A stretch of 64,000 bases of DNA from Flavobacterium sp. N3904 (GTDB lineage: Bacteria > Bacteroidota > Bacteroidia > Flavobacteriales > Flavobacteriaceae), in assembly GCF_025947305.1 (NCBI RefSeq), contig NZ_CP110009.1:1116001-1180000 (forward strand), given 5' to 3'. Shown piece by piece: positions 7,993 to 16,967 of the stretch (positions within the stretch are counted from its first letter, which is position 1; the number at the start of each line of letters is the position of its first letter). Below the pieces are notes generated by a model. It saw nothing but the letters and a program-made list of their open reading frames with translations, made no database searches and was not told the origin of the DNA. The translations under genes and the position numbers were made by a program.

Positions 7993-8460
7993 CTATATCC
8001 TTTCCCATCTTATTTTGACAGCAGAAATTTTCTCATTTTCCATCCGTATATTTTCATTCACTATAAATCCGTTTTTAGAATAAAATTCTATTGGAGAAAG
8101 ATAAGGTTCGTTATTCTGTTTAAAATCATTTTGATGATTGGTAGCCCAGCCATTCAAAATCGATTTATGCTTTTTTAGTTCATTTAGCAAAAGTGTCCCA
8201 AATCCTCTACCATGTATGTTAGAATCAATTATAATCCCAAACCAATCCTCTTCTTCCCGAACAAAAGTAAAAGCCCAGCCTAGAATTGTATTTTGATCAT
8301 TCATCAACAAATAATGTTTTATTTCTAAAAGTCCGTCCAGATAATCTTCAAATTCGGACAATTCATTATAGCCAATTTTTTTAGGATATTCTGAATTCCA
8401 AAGTTCAAACAACGATTGTTTTTGTTTTAAAGATAAAATTGTTGTTTGGATAATTCTCAT
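7993..8460 (-). CDS. GNAT-family N-acetyltransferase
   Basis: The protein has 155 residues. The acetyl-CoA pyrophosphate-binding signature is HGRGFGTLLL at about 83-92, preceded by the strand WFGIIIDS. The C-terminal part has IEFYSKNGFIV, the usual last strand-helix pair of the fold. The substrate cannot be predicted. It shares strand with the methyltransferase downstream, with a 93-base gap. Confidence 0.82.
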   Translation of the reverse strand: MRIIQTTILSLKQKQSLFELWNSEYPKKIGYNELSEFEDYLDGLLEIKHYLLMNDQNTILGWAFTFVREEEDWFGIIIDSNIHGRGFGTLLLNELKKHKSILNGWATNHQNDFKQNNEPYLSPIEFYSKNGFIVNENIRMENEKISAVKIRWERI

Positions 8461-8512
8461 TTATAAAATATTTAAAAAACATTTCTTCAAGAAACACGAG
8501 TGTTACGAACGT

Positions 8513-8528
8513 AGTTTCACGTGGAACA
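8513..8528. other. parS-like centromere site (downstream of mnmG)
   Basis: The sequence agtttcacgtggaaca differs at one end base from the 16-bp parS consensus TGTTNCACGTGNAACA. It lies on the far side of mnmG from the main cluster, in the gap before the GNAT gene. parS sites are bound by ParB (Spo0J) and mark the origin-proximal region for chromosome segregation. Confidence 0.8.
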
Positions 8529-8703
8529 AATTAATTTTAGAGTTCAAAGTTTAGATTATATATTCACTTTCGAATTGAATAAAAAAAAGCACCATTCAAA
8601 ATTTAAATAAAAAAATTAAACTCAGTTCAATAAATAAGATTCAATAAAACTGTACTTAAAGTAAAGCTTCAACTAGTTTAAAAAACTTGATTCTGAAATC
8701 CTC

Positions 8704-10575
8704 TTACCTTCCCATATAAATCAAAAGTACAGAAACATCACTTGGCGAAACTCCACTTATTCTCGACGCTTGTGAAATCGTCACAGGACGTATCTTTCCA
8801 AGTTTTTGCTTCGCTTCAATAGACATTGATTTAATCTTATTATAATCAAAATTTTCAGGGATTTTGACATCTTCCAATCTGGTCAACTTATCAGCGTTGT
8901 TTCTTTCCTTTTCAATATAACCTGAATACTTTACTTGAATCTCGGCTTGCTCCAAAATTTCCTGATCAAGATTGTTATCAACCAAGTATTGTTTAACTTT
9001 TTCAAATTTCAACATATCTTCCAAATCGATTTGTGGTCTTGAAAATACTTTAAACATTTTATCGCCTTGATTGATCAGGGCTGTCTCTTTCGCCTCCAAA
9101 ATAGGATTAGTCTCTTCTACCGAAACACTAGTCTCTCTGAAGAAAGCCACCATTTTTTCAGACTCATTTAATTTGTACTCCATTCTACGCAAACGCGTTT
9201 CAGAAGCCAAACCAATTTCGTACGATAGTGGTGTCAATCTAAAATCAGCATTATCCTGACGCAACAATGTTCTGTACTCTGCTCGGGAAGTAAACATACG
9301 ATAAGGTTCTTCTGTACCCTTCGTAATTAAGTCATCGATCAAAACTCCAATATATGCTTCGTCACGTTTCAAAATTAATGGCGCTTGTTCGTGAACTTTT
9401 AAATGCGCATTGATTCCAGCCATCAAACCTTGAGAGGCTGCTTCTTCATATCCTGTTGTACCATTAATTTGTCCTGCAAAATACAAACCTTCAACCAACT
9501 TAGTTTCCAACGTATGTTTCAATTGCGTTGGCGGAAAATAATCATATTCGATAGCATAACCAGGACGAAAGAATTTGACATTCTCAAAACCAACAACTGT
9601 ACGCAACGCTTTAAACTGAATATCCTCTGGCAAAGAAGTAGAAAAACCATTTACATAAACCTCGCAGGTATTCCAACCTTCTGGCTCCACAAACAATTGA
9701 TGACGTTCTTTATCAGCAAAACGATTTATTTTATCTTCAATAGAAGGACAATATCTAGGGCCTATACTTTTTATTCTTCCATTGAACATCGGAGAACGAT
9801 CAAATCCTTCTCTCAAAATATTATGCACCTCTAATGAAGTGTACGTCATGTGACAGGATTTTTGAATCGCCAATGGTTTAGTCAAATCAGAATATGAAAA
9901 CTTATCTGGCCTCGCATCGCCTTTTTCTTCATTCATTTTAGAATAATCCAAAGAACGTCCGTCAACTCTTGGAGGCGTTCCTGTCTTCATTCTTCCTGCT
10001 TCAAAACCAGCTTTAATTAAATCTTCGGTGATTCCATACGCAGCACTCTCTCCAGCACGACCACCTCCAAATTGTTTTTCTCCAATATGAATCAAACCAT
10101 TCAAAAAAGTTCCATTCGTCAACACAACCGATTTGGAACGAATCTCCACTCCCAACGAAGTTCTGATTCCCTTTATCTTTCCGCCTTCAATTATCAAACC
10201 TTTTACCATTTCTTGATAAAAATCAAGATTAGGAGTTCCTTCCAACATCATTCGCCATTCTTCTGCAAATCGCATACGATCACTTTGAACTCTCGGAGAC
10301 CACATTGCAGGACCTTTTGATTTATTCAACATCTTAAACTGAATAGCCGTTCGATCTGAAACAATTCCAGAATATCCACCAAGCGCATCAATCTCACGAA
10401 CTATTTGTCCTTTTGCAATTCCGCCCATTGCAGGATTGCAAGACATTTGCGCAATGTTTTGCAAACTCATAGTCACCAACAAAGTTTTGGATCCCAAATT
10501 TGCAGCCGCAGCCGCAGCTTCAGAACCAGCGTGACCCGCTCCCACCACAATTACATCATACTCTTCTAAAAACAT
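8704..10575 (-). CDS. mnmG: tRNA uridine-5-carboxymethylaminomethyl(34) synthesis enzyme MnmG
   Basis: The protein has 623 residues, the normal length. The FAD-binding motif VVGAGHAGSEAA is at 10-21. The conserved MnmG blocks FNGRIKSIGPRYCPSIEDKI and GTTGYEEAASQG are present, as is the C-terminal helical domain ending ISGVSPSDVSVLLIYMGR. With MnmE it installs the carboxymethylaminomethyl group on U34 of several tRNAs, using FAD, NADH, methylene-THF and glycine. The gene is flanked by parS-like sites on both sides. In many bacteria mnmG (gidA) lies close to the replication origin, which fits. Confidence 0.97.
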   Translation of the reverse strand: MFLEEYDVIVVGAGHAGSEAAAAAANLGSKTLLVTMSLQNIAQMSCNPAMGGIAKGQIVREIDALGGYSGIVSDRTAIQFKMLNKSKGPAMWSPRVQSDRMRFAEEWRMMLEGTPNLDFYQEMVKGLIIEGGKIKGIRTSLGVEIRSKSVVLTNGTFLNGLIHIGEKQFGGGRAGESAAYGITEDLIKAGFEAGRMKTGTPPRVDGRSLDYSKMNEEKGDARPDKFSYSDLTKPLAIQKSCHMTYTSLEVHNILREGFDRSPMFNGRIKSIGPRYCPSIEDKINRFADKERHQLFVEPEGWNTCEVYVNGFSTSLPEDIQFKALRTVVGFENVKFFRPGYAIEYDYFPPTQLKHTLETKLVEGLYFAGQINGTTGYEEAASQGLMAGINAHLKVHEQAPLILKRDEAYIGVLIDDLITKGTEEPYRMFTSRAEYRTLLRQDNADFRLTPLSYEIGLASETRLRRMEYKLNESEKMVAFFRETSVSVEETNPILEAKETALINQGDKMFKVFSRPQIDLEDMLKFEKVKQYLVDNNLDQEILEQAEIQVKYSGYIEKERNNADKLTRLEDVKIPENFDYNKIKSMSIEAKQKLGKIRPVTISQASRISGVSPSDVSVLLIYMGR

Positions 10576-10625
10576 TTTTTTATATATTAACCCTTTTCAA
10601 AGGAATTATGGAATTAAAAAATTTC

Positions 10626-10641
10626 TGTTCCACGTAAAACA
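10626..10641. other. Degenerate parS-like site
   Basis: The sequence tgttccacgtaaaaca carries one change (G to A) in the central CACGTG compared with the consensus. It lies 51 bases upstream of the mnmG start codon and may overlap its promoter region. Confidence 0.65.
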
Positions 10642-10681
10642 TTATACACTACCAAATCTATTAGATAAAAATTTTAAAAGA

Positions 10682-10697
10682 TGTTCCACGTGAAACA
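10682..10697. other. parS site
   Basis: The sequence tgttccacgtgaaaca is a full match to TGTTNCACGTGNAACA. It is the second of five sites between mnmG and ybeY. Confidence 0.88.
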
Positions 10698-10727
10698 TAA
10701 CTTATTAAATAAAAGCAATAATAAAGC

Positions 10728-10743
10728 TGTTCCATGTGAAACA
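10728..10743. other. parS-like site
   Basis: The sequence tgttccatgtgaaaca has one substitution in the CACGTG core (CATGTG). Both arms are intact. Confidence 0.7.
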
Positions 10744-10783
10744 TATTGCTTAAAAACAACTAAAAAATATAAAAATTTAACAA

Positions 10784-10799
10784 TGTTTCACGTGGAACG
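10784..10799. other. parS site
   Basis: The sequence tgtttcacgtggaacg matches the consensus except for the last base. Confidence 0.82.
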
Positions 10800-10833
10800 T
10801 ATTTCTTTTTTATATAATTTTGATAGGTTTGAA

Positions 10834-11253
10834 TTACTGTTCCACGTGAAACATTGCAAGTTTTTCATCTTCTTTGCTTCTCATTAAAGCTTCGTCTTTT
10901 TCGGTTTTGTCTTTATATCCGCAATAATGCAAAACACCATGTACTAAAACTCTTTTTAATTCTTCGTCGAAAAGCGTGTTGTAGTCTTTGGCATTGTCTA
11001 AAACCCTTTCTATAGAAACAAAAACATCGCCGCTTATTTCGTTGCCCATCGTGTAATCGAAACTAATAATATCGGTAAGTGTGTCGTGATTTAGATACTC
11101 TAAGTTAATCTTATGAAGATACTCGTCATTACAAAAGATGTAGCTGATTTCACCTTCTGTTTTGTTTTCCGAAAGGATTACATTGCTTAGCCAAGAGGAT
11201 ATTGCCTCTTCGTTTTCTAAAATAAAATCGGATTCGTAATTAAAATTGATCAT
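10834..11253 (-). CDS. ybeY: Endoribonuclease YbeY (16S rRNA maturation)
   Basis: The protein has 139 residues. The metal-binding motif is HGVLHYCGYKD at 105-115, with two of the three usual histidines (105 and 109); the third position of HGxLHxxGYDH is Asp here, which I believe is normal in Bacteroidota. YbeY is a zinc-dependent RNase involved in 16S rRNA 3' processing and ribosome quality control. Its start codon overlaps the stop of the upstream DUF4175 gene (ATGA), so the two are probably translationally coupled. The last residues, MFHVEQ (134-139), are encoded by a parS site. Confidence 0.92.
   Translation of the reverse strand: MINFNYESDFILENEEAISSWLSNVILSENKTEGEISYIFCNDEYLHKINLEYLNHDTLTDIISFDYTMGNEISGDVFVSIERVLDNAKDYNTLFDEELKRVLVHGVLHYCGYKDKTEKDEALMRSKEDEKLAMFHVEQ
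10838..10853. other. parS site overlapping the 3' end of ybeY
   Basis: The sequence tgttccacgtgaaaca is a full consensus match. It encodes the last six residues of YbeY (MFHVEQ), so the site and the gene share bases. Confidence 0.88.
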
Positions 11254-14200
11254 TTGTTGTTAAAATATTCTTGAACTTTTTGATTAAAATTCGAGCGCAA
11301 AGGTAGCGATTGTCTATTTAATATTTCGATGCTATTTAAATATTCTGAAAGAGCCTTTGGTAATGGGCTTGCTTGATTGGAATAGCTTTTGATATTAGTT
11401 TCAGATTGGCGCTTTGGGTCCTCTCCTTGTAATCGAATAGCAGTCTCTAATTTTAAAAGTTCTTGTTTAATGTTGTTAGTTCGTTGTAAGGTTTCATTAT
11501 TAAAACCTTTGTTTAATAACTGTTTTTCTAACTGTTTCATTTGCTCTAAAGCATTCTGTCCATTATTTCCTAGTCCTTTTTTATTAAGTTCTTCTTGCAA
11601 CGCATCACGCAATTGTTGCTGCTCTTTATAAATATCAATAGTCGCTTTCGCGTCCCCTTCTCCATCCCCTTCCTTATCACCATCATTACCTTCGCCTTTT
11701 CCGGACTGAGTTCCTTTGCTTTTACTTTCTCCTGGTTTACTGCCTTCTCCTGATTTTTTGCCAGGCTTAATTCCTTGCTTCATTTTATCTGCTAATTCTC
11801 CTTGCTTTTTTATAATATCCGGCAACTGCATTCCTGAGCCTTTGCCAGGTTTTGGTTTTCCTCCACTGCTGCCAGATATTTGCATTTGCATACTGTTCAA
11901 GGAATCGCTCAATAAATCGGCCAATTTATTAGCAGATGAAATCGCATATTGTTGTTGAGAAAAACCTCTTTGCAGTTGAGAATCAGTTAAACTTTCAAGA
12001 GATTTATCAATATTGTATTCTACATTGGCAACCTCTTTTGTAACAGATTCTGCTATTTTTGGTTGACGTAATGACAATGCAAAAAGACTATCGTCAACAT
12101 GCTTGAATTGTAATTTTAAATTTTGTTGCGTTTTAATGTATTTATTAAAAGAAGGAGAGCCAAGTTTTGTTGCTTTGAATTGTTTCATCACCTCTTCTTG
12201 TGAAAAAGAATAAGCTAATAAATTATCTAAAATTTGACGCAACATTTTTACGTCTTCTTCAATCTGGTCTTTGTTTGATTCTTCCATTGCTTGCTCCATC
12301 GCCTTAGACATTTCTTTCATCTTTTTCGAAGCACTCTTTTGACTAGGTTTAGCTTTAGCTTTGTTGTTATTTTGCAAATCTGAACCTGCTTTATTGAGGT
12401 CATCTTTAATACTTTTTTCTTTGTCTGAATCGGAAGGAATATCAATTGGGGATTTTAAATCGTCATTATCCTTTTCCAATTGTTTTAATTCTTCTTGAAT
12501 TTTCTCGAATTCATCTGTTAATTTCTTCTGCTCTTGAGCAGAATTTTCTTTTTCATTCTCTGATAATTTATCCTCTTTCTGGGAAAGTTTATCCAATTTA
12601 TCAGCTAATTGTTCTGCTTTTTTTTCGACATAATAACGCTTGGTTAATTCAACCAATTGCGCAAGATTCTTATTTTGACTTTTACTGCTCTGCTTAAATT
12701 TATCAAGCTTTTCAACAAAATCTTCATCTTTAATTTTATTATTTAATTCATTAAGTTCGTCTAATAGCTTTTTATTCTTATCCAATTCCTTATCTGTATT
12801 GTCTAATCTTTTTTGCAATAATTCTTTGATTTCATCCTTCTGCTGGGGATTTGACTTGTCTAGATTGTTTTTCATTTTATTGGCAAATTCTTTCATCAAC
12901 TCATTTTGCTGTTCCTGCTGCTTAATAAAATCGTTTATTTTTTGACGATCTTTAAAATCCAAAGCATTCTTTTCCTTATTTGTTTGTTGCAATTTTTCCA
13001 TTTCAGAAAACTGTTTCTCTTGCTTAGACAAAGATTTTTGCAAACTGTTTATTGTACTATTTTGCTCTTGAAGATTACTATTTTGTTTCTCTTCATCGGT
13101 TAAAATGCGGTTTGAAAAAACAGAAGAACGACTGCTTTTATAATGATGAATGGCATCATTATCAAAAATCTCAAAGTAGAAATCATAATTTATTCCTTTT
13201 GCCAAATCAAGATTTGCAGGAAAATTAAAAACAAATTGATCAAAAGTATCCTGCTTAACAGCTATTGTTACACGCTTGGCATTTGCTGGTTTTCCAGATT
13301 CATAATATACAATCTGCAACTTAGACAATCCATAATCATCAGCCAATTGCCCAACAAAATAAGTATTTGAAACATTCAAACTATCTGGTGCTTTAGTAAT
13401 ATTAATCGTTGGATACTGATCTTTGACAACATTTAACTGATAATCCAATTTTTCGAAGTTTTTTACATTATTATTGGATGTAATTATTTGATATTCTGTA
13501 TTTTGAGTTATGTTTTTAGATAAATTAAATCTATTCTCAGTCTTTGAGAAAGGGAAACTATTTACTTCATTTTTCCATACCACATTTTGCGTTGCATTTG
13601 TATTCATCATCCAGGTAACTTGTGTCCCTTCGGGAATAATACCATTACCAGTTCCCTTAATAATAGTAGATTTTAAATTTAAATAAGCAGGATAAACGAA
13701 CTTCATTTCAAAGTTTGAAATAGTGGGAACAGCAATTACCTTCAATTCGTAATCGGATGAAATAATAGTATTTGCTTCCAAATGAAAAGAAACATTCTTA
13801 AGTGGTTTCACAATTTTAAATTGAAATTCCCCTGGCTTAATGATTTCAAGAAAATAACTTTCATCACCAATAAAAATCAAAACATTTTCAGGCACTACTG
13901 CTCCTTGAGATTTAATATGCAAAATAAAATCTTTGCCTTGTTCCGTAACTAAATTTGAATTTAAAACAGTAAACTTAAAAGGTGCAGGTGGGGAAAAAGC
14001 AACATTGAAGTGCACTACCCTATTCAAACTTTGCGAAATAATCTGACCATTTCCAGACAGAAGAAAGAACAATAAAAAAAGAATTGGCAAAATCGCTAAC
14101 GGTATATATTTTCTATTGGAACTAAAATCAATAGCTCTTCCAAAAGGAATTGGACGCAAAGCATTTGCTTTTTGCTCTATGGAAGCCAATAATAATTCTG

Positions 14201-14570
14201 AATTATAAACTGTAGTGTCTGAATTTGAAAGCTGCAAATAGTTAGTTAGGGTATCGTTTACTTCAGAAAAATGTTTTCCGATAATTATGGATGCTTGACT
14301 ATAATCAATTCCCTTTTGAAATTTCAAAATTTTGAAAATGGGGAACAGTATAAAACGCATTAATAAAAACGCTTCGACAGTAATGAAAAACCAAAATAAG
14401 ACCGTTCTTCCTTGTGGTTTTAGCCAAAGGAAATATTCAATAAAGAGCGTAAAAATAAAATAAATTAATCCGAGTCCAATAAAAAACATTATGCCACGGA
14501 TTAATTCATTGGTATAATACTTCTTTATAAAAGCTTCTAATTTTTGATGTATCGAATGTACCTTTTCCAA
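11250..14570 (-). CDS. Large DUF4175 membrane protein with long coiled coil
   Basis: The protein has 1106 residues. Hydrophobic segments at about 25-47, 54-78 and 155-172 place the N-terminus in the inner membrane. An Ig-like, beta-rich periplasmic part follows to about 490. Then come several hundred residues of Gln/Lys/Glu-rich coiled coil (about 495-760) and a Gly/Lys/Ser low-complexity stretch (about 915-990). This matches the DUF4175 family of Bacteroidota, whose function is not established. The gene is first in an operon with ybeY (4-base overlap) and is divergent from gltX across 151 bases. Confidence 0.85.
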   Translation of the reverse strand: MEKVHSIHQKLEAFIKKYYTNELIRGIMFFIGLGLIYFIFTLFIEYFLWLKPQGRTVLFWFFITVEAFLLMRFILFPIFKILKFQKGIDYSQASIIIGKHFSEVNDTLTNYLQLSNSDTTVYNSELLLASIEQKANALRPIPFGRAIDFSSNRKYIPLAILPILFLLFFLLSGNGQIISQSLNRVVHFNVAFSPPAPFKFTVLNSNLVTEQGKDFILHIKSQGAVVPENVLIFIGDESYFLEIIKPGEFQFKIVKPLKNVSFHLEANTIISSDYELKVIAVPTISNFEMKFVYPAYLNLKSTIIKGTGNGIIPEGTQVTWMMNTNATQNVVWKNEVNSFPFSKTENRFNLSKNITQNTEYQIITSNNNVKNFEKLDYQLNVVKDQYPTINITKAPDSLNVSNTYFVGQLADDYGLSKLQIVYYESGKPANAKRVTIAVKQDTFDQFVFNFPANLDLAKGINYDFYFEIFDNDAIHHYKSSRSSVFSNRILTDEEKQNSNLQEQNSTINSLQKSLSKQEKQFSEMEKLQQTNKEKNALDFKDRQKINDFIKQQEQQNELMKEFANKMKNNLDKSNPQQKDEIKELLQKRLDNTDKELDKNKKLLDELNELNNKIKDEDFVEKLDKFKQSSKSQNKNLAQLVELTKRYYVEKKAEQLADKLDKLSQKEDKLSENEKENSAQEQKKLTDEFEKIQEELKQLEKDNDDLKSPIDIPSDSDKEKSIKDDLNKAGSDLQNNNKAKAKPSQKSASKKMKEMSKAMEQAMEESNKDQIEEDVKMLRQILDNLLAYSFSQEEVMKQFKATKLGSPSFNKYIKTQQNLKLQFKHVDDSLFALSLRQPKIAESVTKEVANVEYNIDKSLESLTDSQLQRGFSQQQYAISSANKLADLLSDSLNSMQMQISGSSGGKPKPGKGSGMQLPDIIKKQGELADKMKQGIKPGKKSGEGSKPGESKSKGTQSGKGEGNDGDKEGDGEGDAKATIDIYKEQQQLRDALQEELNKKGLGNNGQNALEQMKQLEKQLLNKGFNNETLQRTNNIKQELLKLETAIRLQGEDPKRQSETNIKSYSNQASPLPKALSEYLNSIEILNRQSLPLRSNFNQKVQEYFNNK

Positions 14571-14697
14571 AATTATAGTATTGATTTAATAACCAATAAA
14601 AGTAACAATTTTAATGATTAGTGAAAGGTAAATAAAACATAATATTAAAGTGTTCAAGAAACACTAATTACAGATAGAAAACGACAAATTGAAATTG

Positions 14698-14705
14698 TAT
14701 ATTTG
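14698..14705 (+). promoter_or_regulatory. Bacteroidota -7 promoter element of gltX
   Basis: TATATTTG matches TAnnTTTG, 17 bases before the ATG at 14722. Because it lies inside the only possible upstream extension of the gene, it supports the ATG at 14722 over an earlier start at 14689. No clear -33 TTG is found at the usual spacing. Confidence 0.65.
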
Positions 14706-14721
14706 CAAAAAATTTACAATA

Positions 14722-16233
14722 ATGTCTAAACCAGTTCGTGTGCGTTTTGCACCAAGTCCCACAGGACCTTTACATATTGGCGGAGTACGTACCGCTTTAT
14801 TTAATTATTTGTTTGCTAAAAAAAACGGAGGAACTTTTTACCTACGAATAGAAGATACCGATCAAAATCGATTTGTTCCAGGAGCAGAAGAATATATAAT
14901 GGAAGCTTTGGAATGGTTAGGAATAGCTCCTGATGAAACCATAGGAAAAAATGAAAAGTTTGGTCCATACAGACAAAGTGAGAGAAAACAGATATACAGA
15001 CAATATGCCGATTTATTAATCGACTCAGGAAATGCTTATTATGCTTTTGATACTGCCGAATCACTAGATGCACATAGAAAACAGCATGAAGCTGAAGGCA
15101 AAACATTTATCTACAATCACCATAATCGTGAAAAACTGGATACTTCTTTAGTAATCACCAAAGAAGAAACTGCAAAAAGAATAGCCAATAAAGAAGATTA
15201 TGTAATCCGTTTTAAAACACCGACTAATGAAACTTTGCTTTTGCAAGATATTATTCGTGGCGAAGTAAAATTCGAAACCAATCTTTTGGATGATAAAGTA
15301 TTGTTTAAAAGTGATGGTATGCCAACCTATCATTTGGCAAATATTGTTGATGACCATTTGATGGAAACCTCACACGTAATTCGTGGTGAAGAATGGTTGC
15401 CATCTATGCCATTACACGTAATGTTGTATCGTGCTTTTGGATGGGATGCACCGGAGTTTGCGCACTTGCCTTTAATATTAAAACCAATCGGAAACGGTAA
15501 ATTATCCAAAAGAGATGGAGACAAAATGGGATTCCCCGTATTTCCGTTAGAATGGAAAACATCAGAAGGCGTTTCGTCTGGTTATAGAGAAAAAGGATTT
15601 TTTCCCGAAACAGTTGTGAATTTTTTAGCCTTATTGGGCTGGAATGATGGAACCGACAAAGAACTTTTTACCTTAGAAGAATTAACACAAGTGTTTGATT
15701 TAAAAAGAGTACACAAATCAGGGGCGAAATTTGATCCGGAGAAAAACAAATGGTTCAATCATCAATATTTAATGAAAAAAGATGATACCTTTTTGGCTGA
15801 GAAATTCTCAAAAATTATCGATTCAAAAGATCTGAACAGGTATTTTTCACTGGTTGATTTGTCAAAAATTGTTTCATTAATAAAAGAAAGAGCAGACTTT
15901 GTTTCTGATTTTTGGGAAATGAGTGATTTCTTTTTTATAGCTCCGTTGACATATGATGAAAAAGCAGCTAAAAATTGGAAAACAGAAACACCGGCATTGA
16001 TGCAAGAATTGATATCGGTACTAGAAGAAATAAGTGATTTTACATCATTAAATATTGAAAGTATCCTAAAAGACTGGATGACCAAAAATGAAATTGCAAT
16101 GGGAAAAGTAATGCAACCCTTTCGTTTGAGTTTGGTTGGAGCACTCAAAGGCCCTCACCTATTTGATATTGTGGAAGTCATCGGAAAACAAGAAACCATT
16201 TCCAGACTACAAACAGCAATAACTAAATTATAA
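14722..16233 (+). CDS. gltX: Glutamyl-tRNA synthetase
   Basis: The protein has 503 residues from the chosen start (MSKPVRVRFAPSPTG). The class I signature HIGH appears as PSPTGPLHIGG near the N-terminus. The KMSKS-type loop is GKLSKRDGDK. The anticodon-binding C-terminal domain is present. It charges tRNA-Glu with glutamate in the cytoplasm. I chose the ATG at 14722 because the family begins here and the promoter element lies just upstream. The gene is monocistronic and ends at a bidirectional terminator. Confidence 0.97.
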   Translation: MSKPVRVRFAPSPTGPLHIGGVRTALFNYLFAKKNGGTFYLRIEDTDQNRFVPGAEEYIMEALEWLGIAPDETIGKNEKFGPYRQSERKQIYRQYADLLIDSGNAYYAFDTAESLDAHRKQHEAEGKTFIYNHHNREKLDTSLVITKEETAKRIANKEDYVIRFKTPTNETLLLQDIIRGEVKFETNLLDDKVLFKSDGMPTYHLANIVDDHLMETSHVIRGEEWLPSMPLHVMLYRAFGWDAPEFAHLPLILKPIGNGKLSKRDGDKMGFPVFPLEWKTSEGVSSGYREKGFFPETVVNFLALLGWNDGTDKELFTLEELTQVFDLKRVHKSGAKFDPEKNKWFNHQYLMKKDDTFLAEKFSKIIDSKDLNRYFSLVDLSKIVSLIKERADFVSDFWEMSDFFFIAPLTYDEKAAKNWKTETPALMQELISVLEEISDFTSLNIESILKDWMTKNEIAMGKVMQPFRLSLVGALKGPHLFDIVEVIGKQETISRLQTAITKL

Positions 16234-16237
16234 AACA

Positions 16238-16263
16238 AAAGCTCCCAAATGACTGGGAGCTTT
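16238..16263. terminator. Bidirectional terminator between gltX and the barrel gene
   Basis: The perfect stem AAAGCTCCCA / TGGGAGCTTT has a 6-base loop, with A and T runs on the two sides. It separates two convergent genes. Confidence 0.88.
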
Positions 16264-16266
16264 ATT

Positions 16267-16959
16267 TTATCTTTTATTGTTTTTTTTCCAAAATAGATAA
16301 GACAAGGAGAAAGAAATAGTGTTAAGTTTTCCTTCAAGAATTGGACCAGTATATAAATTAGAATCATCACGACTATTAGTTTCAACACTTTCTAAACGAT
16401 TACTTAAACCCATCGTATATCTTAAATCGAATCGAAAGTCATTATAACCTCCAGTTAAACCAAACCCTGCATCAAGACTAATTGGGGACATATTCCGAAA
16501 ACTATTATCATCAATTAAATAGGGTAAATATCTATTATTATAAGTCTCTCCATTTCCGGCAGGAATAAATTCGCCAGAAAACGACGTGGTAAAACCTAAT
16601 TGTGGTCCAATAAAGAATGCGTCTTCTTCAGGTTTTAAAATGTAATAATTAAAATAGAAACCGAAGTCAATAGCTTCAGAATTGAATTTAACAGAATTAA
16701 CGGTCTGATAGTCCCCTTCAACAGATTTTAAATCAAATGATTTTTGGTTATATAGAAACTCTAGTTGGAAATTGTATGTTTCATGATAACCCCATGATCC
16801 TATTATACCTGTTTTGAAACCTATACCAGGATCAGACAACAAATCATCAGACTTTAAAGAAGTTTGTGTAAGACCTGCAGTTGCATAAAATCCTCTTGGT
16901 GCTTGACTAAATGCAGGAAGAAAAGCGATAGCAAAAATTATATATATTATTTTTTTCAT
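16267..16959 (-). CDS. PorT-like outer membrane beta-barrel protein
   Basis: The protein has 230 residues. A signal peptide (residues 1-18, ending AFSQA) precedes an alternating pattern of barrel strands (GFYATAGLT, FKTGIIGSWGYH, YNFQLEFLYN, FRFDLRYTMGL, TISFSLSYLFW). This is the outer membrane beta-barrel (PorT/OMP_b-brl_2) type common in Bacteroidota. No specific function can be assigned. It is the last of three minus-strand envelope genes (18284 to 16267) spaced by only 3 and 8 bases, so it is very probably in one operon with them. Confidence 0.75.
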   Translation of the reverse strand: MKKIIYIIFAIAFLPAFSQAPRGFYATAGLTQTSLKSDDLLSDPGIGFKTGIIGSWGYHETYNFQLEFLYNQKSFDLKSVEGDYQTVNSVKFNSEAIDFGFYFNYYILKPEEDAFFIGPQLGFTTSFSGEFIPAGNGETYNNRYLPYLIDDNSFRNMSPISLDAGFGLTGGYNDFRFDLRYTMGLSNRLESVETNSRDDSNLYTGPILEGKLNTISFSLSYLFWKKNNKR

Positions 16960-16967
16960 ATTTGTTT

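Noticed and set aside
10681..10887. A 68-codon plus-strand frame containing repeated MFHVK/MFHVE peptides
   Set aside because: The peptide is only the translation of successive parS sites between mnmG and ybeY. There is no other coding signal and it overlaps the ybeY 3' end.
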